Part shown: piece by piece, positions 12,069 to 23,192 of the stretch
Numbering within the stretch: position 1 is the first letter of the stretch
Layout of the letters: each line of letters starts with the position of its first letter
Assembly: GCA_018806985.1 (NCBI GenBank)
Contig: JADANN010000349.1
Location: 730,501-794,500, forward strand
Direction: 5' to 3'
DNA length: 64,000 nt
DNA from: Angiostrongylus vasorum
Lineage: Eukaryota; Nematoda; Chromadorea; Rhabditida; Metastrongylidae
Made by a program: the position numbers and the translations under genes
The notes under the pieces: generated by a model
Database searches by the model: none
What the model was told of the DNA's origin: nothing
Seen by the model: only the letters and a program-made list of their open reading frames with translations

Positions 12069-12560
12069 ATGTGTCCTACTCATGTTATTTTCCTGGACAG
12101 TTTTCCAGTAACAAAAAAACTCGAAAATCGATTTGGCATTTCTTCCCGAAAACTGGAAAAAACTTCCTTTGAGCAAAGTGCTTTTTTCCAATTTCCAGAC
12201 CATGTCCTCGGGAGAAAACCGTGCTCGAGTTCAACTACTCTGGAAGCTGGTGGCTTAATGAGAGATGCTGTGGCTTTGAAAACGCTTTATTTCTCCAAGT
12301 TGGGACGATGCCTGAATGTTTCGCAGTTAATGAGGGTTCCTTTAGAAGGTATCAGAAAAGCTTATCATGAAAACGGCGACAGTCAGAATTATGTAGGCGG
12401 AAATGAACTACTTACTAATCGGCTTCGTAAAGTTTGGTCAAAGGCACTTAAACACAAGAATCTCAGTAATAACGCTCATTTCTACTTTTACGGTAGCGAT
12501 TCGATATCGCTTACGAAGCTATGCTGTAAATTAAACCGGGGATTTCACAAGAATTTTTGA
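12069..12560 (+). other. A10 remnant and thiolation (carrier) domain of the NRPS relic
   Basis: A 163-codon open frame. Near its start is FLDSFPVTKKLENRFG, the degenerate A10 block. Its last 46 codons read as a carrier domain: RLRKVWSKALKHKNLSNN, then FYFYGSDSISLTKLCCKL. The phosphopantetheine-accepting Ser of the (L)GGDS(L) motif is kept (codon 12501-12503), with the second Gly changed to Ser. About 80 codons between A10 and the carrier core are longer than the usual linker and show no motif. Confidence 0.7.
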
Positions 12561-13689
12561 ATGAGAGATTTGTTAAAGGTTCTAGTGTTCAACGATGTGA
12601 TGTCATTGCTTCTATCTACGAATTACCTAACACGAATCGTGACAATTGTTCATTAGTCTACTGCTAAGCGTCAGTATTCGTTGAATTTCCTCCATACTCT
12701 CTATGGAGCATGTACTGCGCATGGCAACTTAACACATCACTTCAGACAAGTGTGAAGTGTCGATATTCTCACCGTGGAGCATCCGAACACAATTCTCTTC
12801 TAAACTGATGGGTAGTCGCGGTTTCGTGAAAACATACAGTTGCTCGCCGACAGTTACTATACCGAGGTGATTGCTGTGTGCCTTCGAACTGTTCCATTAG
12901 TTACTTTTTTATACAAAGGACGTTGCTACGATATATGGAAGCCTTCAATGTTACCAAGCAGAAAATCCGTAATAAAACAGGAAAAGACGTAGTTGGTTGA
13001 TCAGTTTGAAGTTCAGCCTGCTGGGTTGCGGAATGGTGGTGTCATTAACTGCAGTGCTGCTGACTTTCTGGCAATGAAGGAAGGCTGATGGAATTTGTAG
13101 TAAAGCATGAATACCACAAAAAGCTAAGAAATCTATAAAGTCAATAGTAGTGCTATCGCAAACTTTGGAAAAAAAAAGTTCCGCAAAATACACGGAGTTT
13201 TCGTAAATGCCGGCTCAATCCATCGCAGTAAGTTCATTGTAGCAATTATCGTTTCACAAGCAATTGTTTCTTGTTGTAGTCTGTCTAAGGGAAAGGAGAT
13301 AAGTAGAAATTCAATAAGAAAGACAAGGAGAAGAAAACAATGATGAAAACGGTTTCACATCAACACCGGTTCAGACACACATACATTGGATAACCTTCTT
13401 TGAATTAATGTCTTCCCATGTCCGATTATTTTTTTTGTTTCACCAGACTTCACCATTTCGTTAGTTGCTTTTCTCGCAATCGATATTTATTTCACGTTGG
13501 AATACTACCGAATTGGAGATTTCATGGACGATTCTACTTATGAAGAAAGGTTCCTGCTTGTATTTTTTGGATGGCTCTGCAGACCACATGAAGAAGAACA
13601 CCGCTTATGGACGAGTAAAATAAATAAATTCGTTGTTGATTCAAAAAATGGCCAAACAGCAGAAACGGCGGTGGCGGTTGTGGCGATGA

Positions 13690-13906
13690 CGACGACGAAG
13701 ACTTCGGTTCGGCCCACGTCGCTTTGACGGGAGCCTCGATTGGCGCTGTAATAGTGTTTGAGATGTCAAAGCATAAACACGGCAAATGCGATGCTATCGT
13801 TATCGATAGTGGAACCGAGTACGAAAAAACAAAACGAGTGGGAGTTTGGTGGGTATTTCAAGATATGTTCTGTTGTTTTATTTCTTCATAGCTCTAAATT
13901 TTCAGA
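13690..13906 (+). other. thioesterase nucleophile region of the NRPS relic
   Basis: The frame reads FGSAHVALTGASIGAVIVFEM and then CDAIVIDSGTEY. The GxSxG nucleophile elbow is kept as GASIG, with Ser at codon 13736-13738, followed by the family's VxLIDS-like strand. A possible 54-base intron runs from 13852 (gtattt) to the ttttcag at 13905. Upstream, 13497-13727 is open in another frame and may belong to the same domain. The later part of the domain appears at 14600-14886 (VVNSWNLLQMF, then PSPNLPTLIVFSVDGNDLGW). Confidence 0.6.
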
Positions 13907-14886
13907 CTTCCACTCCACGGAGTGAACCGTCAACTATTTCATTCCGTTCATCTACGATAGATATCCTACAGCATAAAAACGTATCAAGTATGGTGTAGAT
14001 ACCTACATTGTTGCTTGAATGGCCCGTCCTCATGAAGATCATGTGGGGTCTAGCCGACTTTCCATTTAAATCCTGTTGCTAATTTTGTAGAATTTTTCCA
14101 CTAATTCTCCAGAAAGTCGTGCCACAACATTCGAGGTTATCGTTACCGGTAGCTATCAACATTTGAGGATTTGAAGCGCGGTATATTTCCTCCAAGAAGA
14201 CAGCAGTTCCTCTTTTTCTGGTTTCTGACGTAGAAGCGTTCTTAGAACAAGATTCTTTACGTCGCATTACCCTATAAGGCTTTGTCAAATCAATACTTGC
14301 TTTTTGATCTCTGTGCCAGATTGACACGTGGAGAGGTATAGTAAGGAAGAAATGTCGTAGACAATACAGAAAATGATTTGACTATAAGAAACCGAGAAAA
14401 CATCTGCATTGACCAAGACTGACGCAGTCTTTTGTGATGCAGCTGGCATCATCGCATGGACCATTTGACTATCTATGAAATAGCTTTGTTTAGTAAACAG
14501 GGAAAATTTAAGTAGTAGTAAACAAATGGACATGTAAACTTTAAATTTAACAGGCACTTCTTTTCGCACAATTTTTTTTAGAAGGACTTTTTAATAAATA
14601 GCACACCTTGAAATACAGTAAGCTTGAAATCTTTGCCGATTTCCAGATGACCTTATATTACCGGCTAAACAATATTCGGAGCATCAATGAGGCGCTTTCG
14701 AATTACGAGCTTGACCGTGAAACGAGATTCTCGATGGTAGTGAATTCATGGAATCTTTTACAGATGTTTAAACACTGCAAACTGACACCATCACCAAATC
14801 TGCCGACACTAATAGTGTTCTCAGTCGATGGTAATGATCTGGGATGGATCAAATCCCTTTTTATAAATGACCTTTTTTGCTTATAA

Positions 14887-15929
14887 ATTACCGTAATTCA
14901 TGGTCTAAAAAATTAAAAAATATGGTGGCTTTGGACGACAATGTGTCGTAGTTGGCGTAAAAAGGTAAGAATGGGTTGCGTGAGCAAGGTAAAAGAATAA
15001 GTGATCCCAGGAGAGAAACAAAAAACAATGTAGTTCGAAGTGAACAGCTAGGTCTAAAGCGTTATACCCTGGATATCATATCAGCCGAATCTTGTCGAAA
15101 TCTTGCTTGCTCAACTGGTTGTACCTTTCGTTGATACGCGCAAGAGGACAGTCTAAATGGAGAGCTTGTTGAGAAGGCCTGAAGGACAAAGGCTCGCTAA
15201 GACCAAAGCTTCTAAAACTCATGAATCTTTTTTTCATTTGTTATCACAATACTTGTTAGCGATTGAATAAAGTCGAATATCGCTACAAAATGGCGTAGTT
15301 ACTTATATCGGTGGTCCGTTTTCATCCAGGTCGGGCCTTAACCACTACCATGGTGGGTGCATTTCATTGACCACTCTTCACTCACCAACATAGCATCCTA
15401 TAAGTAGAATGCAAATTTTCTTACAAATTTCACAACGTCCTAAATAGCTCTTTTATCTCAACGGACTATGTTTCATGTCGTATCATTGCCAATATTGTGA
15501 TTATTCTCAATATTACTATTCGGTGATTAGAATTCAAGGACGGTAACTCACTTTTTAGCTCACATCCCCACCACAAGGAAAACCGCTGAAACTCACTTCG
15601 GCAAGCTTTGGTAGGTGAACAGCGATGTGTTGGCGCGTGAAATCGTTCGATCTTTGTCTCTGCAAAGTTTTTCGAGGTGGATACGATCTTATTAAAAAAA
15701 GTGGATGCAGAAATTTGAGTTTTTATACGTAGAAAAGAGGTTTCTTATGTTGCAGCGCTAACAACGAGACACAAACGACTGCGCGTTAAAAAAGCCGAAG
15801 TGTAAAAATTTCTCGTGACAGCTGATTGCAAGTTGGCACTACACCGTGATTTTCTAAGACGAGTTAATATACCACCTCAGTATTTTTTATTCTCCTAGAC
15901 AAAAAAGTTGTGAATTTATCGACCCGAAT
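14887..15929. other. no assignable gene
   Basis: No domain, exon or repeat was recognised. A stray AATAAA lies near 15266, but I cannot tie it to the NRPS relic. Confidence 0.4.
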
Positions 15930-16025
15930 GACTGGAAGGTTTAATTTACCGGGGTCCGAGATCGGACAACAGACCGCGTGAGTACAGCAGAACACCTCTA
16001 ACCACTGCTCTATACATCCCTATAA
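15930..16025 (-). mobile_element. SINE-B copy, 5' part
   Basis: The minus strand begins GTATAGAGCAGTGGTTAGAG, followed by a diverged B-box region and ccttccagtcat, the equivalent of the family's ccttccat segment. Confidence 0.6.
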
Positions 16026-16149
16026 GCGAGTTCAGGGTAGATTCAGTATAGTAATATCATTTTCATTAGCTCTTTATTTCGGTGACAGGCTTACGTTATC
16101 CAGCAGCAACCATTTGGTAGACTTTCACATTTGACCACAAGTACAACTG

Positions 16150-16174
16150 ATTCATCGATTCATCGATTCATCGA
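16150..16174 (+). repeat. short tandem repeat, 8-base unit
   Basis: The unit TTCATCGA is repeated three times in a row and followed by a partial unit. Confidence 0.9.
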
Positions 16175-16234
16175 TAAGCTGCGTAAATTCGCTAACGTGG
16201 CAAGCAACTCATCAAATCTGGAATTCCGATAACA

Positions 16235-16340
16235 ATTTGTCGCTCTCGGAAGGATGGAAGGCTTAAAGGGCATGGTGCGCGTAATCGATCCCATGTTTGT
16301 TGCACGGCGCCTCTAACCACTGCGCTAATTCGCTACATAT
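16235..16340 (-). mobile_element. SINE-B copy, 5' part
   Basis: This is one of the clearest heads. The minus strand reads ATTAGCGCAGTGGTTAGAGG, then cgccgtgcaacaaacatggg, a B-box-like GGGATCGATTACG, and ccttccatccttccgag. Confidence 0.75.
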
Positions 16341-16987
16341 CTCCCATTTTAAAGGAGAGATAAGGCGATATACATATTTATCTCTAGAATTACATGAGCA
16401 TATCTTTTATCCTGATGCCGTTTTTCATTAACCCTTACCTCATCCGGGTTTTGGCAGACTTCTGAGGCAATTAAAATGATGGATTTCAGAGTCAGAAACG
16501 TCTGGATCTGGGAACACGGTCTCTATTTCTACTAAAAAATAGAGCGTACTCTTATATTGGATACATCTGCGCACTTTTCTTTTTTTTCTTTGTTTGGCTA
16601 TCTATTTTTGGACAGAAATCATGAAAGAAAACGCTAGCACATCTTTTACTTGGCAAGTGTTTCTGCTTATTAAGCTTGTTTAGAACCCATCTCTTCACTA
16701 AGGCAGATTTCAGCTTTTGATAATCCAAAAATTTGTCTAATTGGCGGTGTTCCTTAAAATGGTGGAAATTTACGGCGTTAGACTTACAAAGAATCCTTCG
16801 AATTGTTGGAGACCAAATAACTGGGATTGTACAATATGCTGAACACCTTCTGGATAATGACGCATATTTCTGCTCAAAAAGTCACGAAAGCAGCTGGGTG
16901 AAGAGTCCTAAAGAGTGCAAAAACAGTAGACATTTCTTTGAAGTGGTTGATGGCCTGGCCAAATACGGGTCACCGCGCATTCACAGA

Positions 16988-17785
16988 TGAACTTCATAGT
17001 AAATATGTCGAAGAAAAAAATCAGGTTTCCTCACTCGTTAAACACGAAGATGTCCTTCGTTAGGAAGCTTGCCGAGTGTTCTATCATGTTCTTTTGGAGA
17101 ATAGTTGACGAGACGGCATAAAAGTACAAATTTTCACAAACTCTATTCTTGTCACACATCCACAATATCCATTCACACTCCAATCACCAACGCACATGTC
17201 AAGTAGACTGAAATAGAATGAACTATGCGATTAGTCGTCTTCTCTCTCAGCACTCGCAAGGTTGGTAAACAGCATACGTTTACTTCCATACAATAACACA
17301 CATACAACACAACATAGCTGACGTTTCGGCAGAATCGCCCGCTTCAGAGCCGCAGAGCAGTCGTCAACTATCGCGACTCTGAGCGGCTGTTCCTCCTCGG
17401 TGGAAGACAGGTGAAAAAGCGGCTCTGAAGAAGGCGATTCTGCCGAAACGTCAGCTACGATTGTGTTGTATGTGTGTTATTGTGTGGAAGTAAACGTATG
17501 CTGTTTACCAACCTTGCGAATGCTGAGAGAGAAGACGACTAATCGCATACTTCATTCTATTTCAGTCTACTTGACATGTGCGTTGGTGATTGGGAGTGAA
17601 ATGGATATTGTGGATGTGTGACAAGAATAGAGCTTGTGAAAATTTGTACTTTTATGCCGTCTCATCAACTATTCTCCAAAACGAACATAATAGAAAACTC
17701 GGCAAGCTTCTTGACCAAGGTCATCTTCGTGTTTAACGAGTGAGGAAACATGATCTTTTCTTCGACATATTTACCATGAAGTTCA
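16988..17785. repeat. foldback element: two 366-base inverted arms around a 65-base spacer
   Basis: The left arm (16988-17353) and right arm (17419-17785) are near-perfect reverse complements, with scattered substitutions and small indels. The outermost bases are tgaacttcat on the left and atgaagttca on the right. At the inner ends each arm carries the core motif GAAACGTCAGC with CTTCAGAGCC, in opposite orientation. The spacer at 17354-17418 is unique. No reading frame of note crosses the unit. A target-site duplication is not clear. Confidence 0.93.
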
Positions 17786-19179
17786 CAGTGGATCAGTTAA
17801 CAACTCATCCCCATAGCATACTGATTGCTAAACTTGACTGTGTTCTTTCGTTCGTTGTAAGGCGGTCAACACTACTTCATCCATTTATCACAGAATTTGT
17901 GCTCTTATCATGAGTTTATCTCACTCTCCTCTGCCAGGGTTTCATAATCCGTTCCACTACATACATGAACCCTATGTCGGTATTTTTTGTCCATATCCAT
18001 TCCATACGATATCCGTCGCCAGGTTGACGACTAAACTTCTTTTCATATATTATGAAATGCCGTATTAGTAGTAGATCAATTCCGTACAGTTTAGCACACC
18101 AGTGATGAAGCTGTCCCTTAATCCACAGAAATCACTGAGAAGATTCGAGTCGCATTCCAATGACTCGTGGCATAGGGGACATGCTGGAGGACCTTAGCAT
18201 TTTGAGCGCCTTTGCGATAGAACAGAAGGCAACACCTCGAGTTATTGTTGTGAGTTCATGGGAAGCCGAAGAACTTTCTAAGCCTTACGTCAGCACAAAT
18301 GGCTGGTAATGATAACATGCCAGTGATACGCACAAGGAATCTTACCAATCTACTGATATTATGCTTTTGGTGATAAAATTATGACGATAAATCGCCAATG
18401 TATTGCCAAATTCCTGTAGAGACTTTTGTTTACCCCACAGAAAATATTCTCTATCCTTCAAGGCAAGTCTGTGTTCTCTATGTTTTTTGTACATAGTCTC
18501 TATTAGTATTAGTACATAGACGCAGGTATATTCCTTTTCCTATGTGAACAGTTTTGAAATGGTCTTCTTCGCCAAGTAGAAACAAACAGAAAAAATATAT
18601 CGAGTGTTCTGAAGAAGGTGTATGTCATGGGATTGAAATTTGGGTTTCGATTTTTTCTTTTCGTTAGCGTCATAAGAATATTTGATTGGGTAGTAGGAGG
18701 CATTAGTACTGATGCCTGTTTATCGAGAACGTTTAAACTTATCCAGCAAACCTGAGCTTAATAGGAAGTCACTCTTCCAAGTTATCATGTGATTTGCTTT
18801 CCATTCAGGGATTGACATTTCATTCATCGTCATCGTTCTCTAAACGTGATACTGGTAACCTCTGCTTAGTATCCCACGCCTTGTAGCATTCGATTTCCTA
18901 CTGTAGTAATGAATAGGACAGACTTTTTGATCGTTTTTCCTCTCTACAGAATTTTTTGACCCATCTCTTCTTCTTTTTTCTTGAATTTCTCATTTTTCAG
19001 CCTCGTTCACCCAGGATGCATGCAGTTGATCTTTTCTCGTCATGAGTTCCCTGCTGGTTTATGGTGATCTTCTCTCATTTTCTTAGGATGATTGATCCGA
19101 GGACGTTTCGCAACTGAGAGAGCACATTTCATTTCAAAATCTATTCCCACGACTTTTTCGTTTCTAGGAAGACATTGGC
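17786..19179. other. no assignable gene
   Basis: No recognised domain. About 18150-18306 (+) is open and protein-like in one frame (GIGDMLEDLSILSAFAIEQK), but without clear splice sites or a family match. It could be an exon or chance. Confidence 0.35.
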
Positions 19180-19330
19180 GAATGTGGTGCTATGCATTCC
19201 ACTTCACCAAGTATTGTCAGAGCTGATTTGTTTTATGTGCGGCCTATACAGTGGTACGAAGTGGCCCTACCGTTCTATTAAGTCACTGCTGTTATTCCAT
19301 CAGATAGGTTCGGATCTGTCATCTCTACAT
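19180..19330 (-). mobile_element. SINE-B fragment, 3' body
   Basis: The plus-strand reading gtgctatgcattccacttca, then tatgtgcggcctatacagtg and gtggccctaccg, follows the complement of the SINE-B body seen at 39.6 and 58.5 kb. It is clearly diverged. The head is not recognisable. Confidence 0.55.
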
Positions 19331-19720
19331 TTGGATACAGCTAAGTGCCTGCTACAGTCGCAAACTCATCCGCTTATCCTGACGACAGCCTTTATCTCAT
19401 TCGAGTAATAGATCCCCAGGAAGGACCGTAGAGTTGAAAAAGGTGAGCGCGGGATAAGGTCCGAGTTGGATTTTACTTTTCAAGGACATACAGATTCTGC
19501 TCAGTTGTAGGCCTCTGGCAGGAAATTAGTTTTCAATTGGGTCCTCTTGAATTTGATATTCATGAAGAAGGATTTTGTGGACAATGTTCTCGTTACATAT
19601 TACTTATTTCTTTCTTCAACGAATATACGAATAGAATAACAGAACAAAGCAGACAAAAATCGGATCTGATAGAAAAACATTGCACGATCTTCTTCTTGTG
19701 AGGATTTGAGCGATTTCTGA

Positions 19721-20174
19721 ATGAGTCGTTCCATCAGGCCTCTCAATGCCCATTTTATTCCTTGTCAACACAAAAAAAACCCGTGGGAGGAACGCGTCAT
19801 GGAAAATAAAGTAACAAGGCGAATTCCATTCTTGTTACGGTTCAAAACTCCTTATCTTGTACTCACGTCTGAAGCGTCAGCGCTTTATGTCGTTCTCGAT
19901 CGACAGGCTGACAAATATCACCGCTTTTTATGGGAGCTACTGTCGTTCTGGAAGAATCTTTGTGAGACGGCAGCAAACTACACTGCAATCCACAAAGCTT
20001 GAAGTCCAGTTGAAGCCACCTTTGCACAATGGTGGCTCGACGTACTTCATCGTATCCAAATAAATGACGCCGATGACTGGACGTACTACCCTGAAAGCGA
20101 AACACCATCATTTATAGTTAGGCATGGCAAGGGAAACACAATAACATACGAATCATGCTTTGAATACAAATAGA
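19721..20174 (+). pseudogene. unrecognised open frame with one internal TGA
   Basis: One frame starts at an ATG at 19721 and runs 93 codons to a TGA (20000-20002). It then continues open for another 57 codons to a TAG at 20172-20174. Both halves look protein-like: YVVLDRQADKYHRFLWELL before the stop, and EATFAQWWLDVLHRIQIND then DDWTYYPESETPSFIVRHGK after it. I do not recognise the family. The TGA could mark a pseudogene, a short unrecognised intron or a sequencing error. Immediately downstream lies a SINE-B copy. Confidence 0.4.
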
Positions 20175-20204
20175 GTTAGCAACAATTGTGCAGCGTATAG
20201 GTTA

Positions 20205-20465
20205 GGAATGTTCTGCGATACAACCGGGGTCGTTGGCTCCACCCTGTGTCCGGGCAACCTCATGAGGCCTTCCATCACCCATGAATTGGCAAAATGGTAC
20301 CAGAATTGTCTGAGAGTATGGCAGCGCTGACTTGAACATCAGCAGGTACACTGCAAGTATATCGCAGGTGTGCATTCAGTCCCTTCTAACGATGTCTAAT
20401 GAAGTCGAATGCTTGGTGCACCCCTAGGGGATTGGTCAACGCCTTACGAATATTTTTTTCTGTAG
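20205..20465 (+). mobile_element. SINE-B copy, body and tail
   Basis: It contains catgaggccttccatcaccc, aattggcaaaatggtaccag, a gtctgagagtatggcagcgc segment, then a cccttctaacgatgtctaat segment and a tail into an AT-rich stretch. The head is degenerate. Confidence 0.65.
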
Positions 20466-20872
20466 AAAATTTTTTTTACGTGAGACTCGTCATCACATCT
20501 ACTGTGCGGATCCCAGCACTTCTTGCATTTGCTTCACATCAATCGTAATTATACCGATCATCCATCACTTGGAAATCCTGGGTGAGTCAGTATTTCAGTA
20601 GCATTTCTCGACCAACTCTCGTCCTACAGTTCTCCCGCGATCCTCTTCTATCTGTCCTGCTCAGTTACATAGCTGATCTTGTAGGTCACCCGTTGGAATT
20701 TCGGGCTCTTCCGCGTTTCTGTAATAATTTCGTTAGTGGGAGACACGTAAAAAAAAACGGCGGATTTTTCGAGGAGCTGCTGATCATGTGATTCCCATAT
20801 AGATTATCGACTTCCTGCAAGTGCTACTGAAGCGTCTGACGTAGTAATTCTCACATCATTGAACCATTCCAG

Positions 20873-20965
20873 GCTCTGAAGAAGGCGATACTGCTGAAAC
20901 TTCTGCTTCTTTTGTATTCTATGTGTTTCTGTACGGATGTAAACGTATGCTTTATAACAACCTCT
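20873..20965 (+). repeat. core motif copy shared with the foldback at 17 kb
   Basis: It reads ggctctgaagaaggcgatac, tgctgaaacttctg, then a tgtgtttctgtacggatgta segment and aaacgtatgctttataacaa. The right arm of the foldback has the same order, including gtaaacgtatgctgtttacc. It is a solo, diverged copy. Confidence 0.7.
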
Positions 20966-21239
20966 CGATTTCTTTAAAAGAAAGCAATGTATTAATGATT
21001 TCTTTCCTTGCACCAGATAAATTCATCCTCTTCGTTGTTAGGTTCTATTTGATGCACGTGGTCAATAGTTCTATCCTGCGCCCAGAGAAAAACAAATTCC
21101 ATTCATACGAGGTTGTCTATGTACTAGACTTGTACACTTAGTACTAGGCTTATCTGAGAAGGTAAAAACCCTGACTTGATACATCCATAGTCCACCGATC
21201 TTGCCGGAAAGCGAAGCACCGATCTTTGATGTCCATTTC

Positions 21240-21560
21240 ATTTTCGAGATCAGGAGAACATATATCGAGAGCGAAGCATAAATGGGCCGATCATATGATG
21301 GGAGAACAGACGACAGATGAACGAAAGGAATTGTAGAGTGAACTCCTCGAGGACGTAGCGGTCTCTAGGACGACCTCCTACACGTTTCGTGGATGTGCTG
21401 GACCGCAGCTGCAGTTGTTTTACAGATGACGGTATGAGACTCGCACCCGCCACAATGCTCTAATCAAAGCACCACTATTGACGACGACTGGGAGCGAAAG
21501 AAACGAATGACAAATGTGCTGGAGTCTGCACAACTCACTAAGATGGGTCTTGCATCCAAG
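21240..21560 (+). mobile_element. RTE-1 fragment, 3' end
   Basis: Broken frames give SRAKHKWADHMM, the counterpart of the C-terminal SKAKHRWAGHIM block of RTE-1 reverse transcriptases, followed by a degraded RxxGRPPTR region near 21390. The last part (tatgagactcgcacccgcc, gacgactgggagcgaaag, a tgtgctggagtctgcacaac segment, catccaagtgtg) follows the 3' end of the copy at 7700-7840. It is severely 5' truncated and dead. Confidence 0.7.
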
Positions 21561-23080
21561 TGTGTTCCCATGGAAGTCTTGTATAGGCCAAATATGCAAC
21601 CAGACTCCTGAACGGTGCTACGAATGCTGTCCGTGGTATGGCTCATCCCAAACGGAATAATTAACGTCGAGAGCTTCATCTTTTATTTCTCATGATTGCT
21701 CTCAATTGTATCAAATCTAACCCACAGTGACTTAATTCGGCACCAGGCTTCTAGTGGTACCTGTCTAACATCTCTGCTGTCCATTGGTCCCAATTTGTCC
21801 TCCGAAACACGAGTGTACCACGCTTGTCGTACTCGTGCCTTTATTTCTATTGCTTTTGGCGAGAACATCTCATTGGGAGGTCGCTAGACCCGCTGTAGGG
21901 GGACTGGATGTGCTCACGTATAGATGTATTTGCAATGGGAATAATAAAAGGCCAACAGCAACCCAGGAAAATAGTTCCTTTTATCCGTGGTCGAACGTTC
22001 TATAATTATCTCTATGATCCGTGGATTTTCCATCACCTTTTCACTTCTTTTCTCAATTTTTTTTCTGCTTTTATGTTTCAAAGCCAGCATACGGTCTGTC
22101 GTGATGTGTTCCACGATAAATAGTACACGTCACTGTATCCCATGTTAAATTCCATCTATATCGTTGCTTTGCTCCTTCTCATTTATTCTTCAGTGTTTCC
22201 ATATTATATGAGAACTCCTTACTTGAAATTTCAATCAAATCAACGAAAAAAACCTCATCAAGTTGTGTTTTTTATAACTTCCATTACATTAATTACACCA
22301 CTAGATTTACATTTTCCGCTATTGAGATCCGATTCGAATCACTGCAGTATTGCAGAAGACGATGCCACCGAAGCGCCCCACCCCCGCCCCCCTCTCCACC
22401 ATCTGTGGACACGTCTCGTTGCATCACGATAAAACGACAGGAGATCCCTATGGGAGGGAAGTCAGCAGGAGGCAAAACAAAATTGTGAGAAAATTGCTTG
22501 CCTAGTTGTTCGTAAACCCCTAGCGAAGCCGATTGTTCCCACGCTCCTTCCGGTTTTTGTACGATCCCCCAAACCGTTCACTATGTTCACTGAACGCCAA
22601 GTGCACATAAAACAATGTGGATTCTGTAATAAGAAGACCACCGATCCCGACTAGTTCTGCATGATATTACACATTTAGTGGGTAGGTTTTCTTTTGATCT
22701 TCCTATGAACACTTTGCTGCATGTTCGTTGAAGTCCTGAAAAAACCCTTCTTCTTTATTCACACTTTTTGAAAAAACGAGACTGCCTCTGGCTACAGCAA
22801 CGGCAATAGAAGTACTTTGTCGTTGTAGTGAAGTTGTGGTCCATTTGAAATTTTTTATGGAAAACAAATCAATTTTTTGCTTCGAACAGCGTTAGCACCT
22901 TCTTCTAAGCGATAAAGGCCAGGACAAGAAGCAAGTTCTACTCTATGTAGACGTATGTTGCCCTTTTCACGTTTAAAGTCGCCCCTCTATCACACATTCC
23001 TCAGAAAAGCGACAAGAGGTTGTTAATAAAATATTTGTTTTCCACTAGTCAATATTTCGCTGAATTTCGTTTTTTTCCAG
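21561..23080. other. no assignable gene
   Basis: A C-rich stretch lies at about 22378-22396. The minus-strand frame 21683-21868 (KARVRQAWYTRVSEDKLGPM) is protein-like but unrecognised. I looked for exons upstream of the terminal exon at 23081 and could not define one. Confidence 0.35.
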
Positions 23081-23192
23081 GATCTCAGGAGGTCAAACTG
23101 ATGATTTAAGAGAAATGCTGGTCACGGAAGTTCCATCGTTCCTGAAAAAATGCAAGACGTTTGTGGAGAAAAACGAAAAGCATTTCAAATAG
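23081..23192 (+). CDS. probable terminal exon of an unidentified gene
   Basis: A strong acceptor (cgtttttttccag, ending at 23080) is followed by an open frame that starts in phase 1. It reads ISGGQTDDLREMLVTEVP, then SFLKKCKTFVEKNEKHFK, and stops at TAG 23190-23192. The charged lysine-rich end looks like a real protein C-terminus. I do not recognise the family. An AATAAA lies at about 23514, which would give a 3' UTR of some 340 bases. The upstream exons were not found. Confidence 0.4.

Larger units (their letters stand above)
11525..14886 (+). pseudogene. NRPS end-module relic: adenylation-thiolation-thioesterase
   Basis: Three recognisable NRPS domains lie in the correct order on one strand. 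They are the second half of an adenylation domain (about 11560-11991), a thiolation (carrier) domain (about 12420-12557) and a thioesterase (about 13690-13851 and 14600-14886). Such a module would activate the last building block, carry it on phosphopantetheine and release the finished product. The known nematode example is the C. elegans PKS/NRPS pair pks-1/nrps-1, which makes nemamides; whether this relic is its orthologue is inference. Disabling changes include an in-frame TAG at 11851-11853 where the family has Trp, loss of the Asp of the TGD motif, Glu to Gly in YGPTE, and frame changes between domains. Some breaks may be unrecognised introns. I did not find the first half of the adenylation domain or a condensation domain upstream. 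Confidence 0.75.

Noticed and set aside
14079..14569. Minus-strand frames inside the NRPS relic (GNDNLECCGTTFWRISGKIL)
   Set aside because: They are protein-like but I could not place them in a family, and they lie in the gap between two thioesterase segments of the plus strand. They may be an insertion or a shadow; not called.
16150..16174. Tandem TTCATCGA units as a CRISPR-like array
   Set aside because: Three short adjoining units without spacers in a eukaryotic context; an ordinary microsatellite.
16235..16340. A and B boxes read as a functional tRNA gene, here and at the other SINE heads
   Set aside because: No complete cloverleaf or anticodon loop forms, and the same long body follows each copy, as expected for SINEs.
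16988..17785. The foldback as an assembly artefact (mirrored contig join)
   Set aside because: The arms differ by scattered substitutions and indels and enclose a unique spacer, and the motif occurs elsewhere independently. Long reads would settle it.
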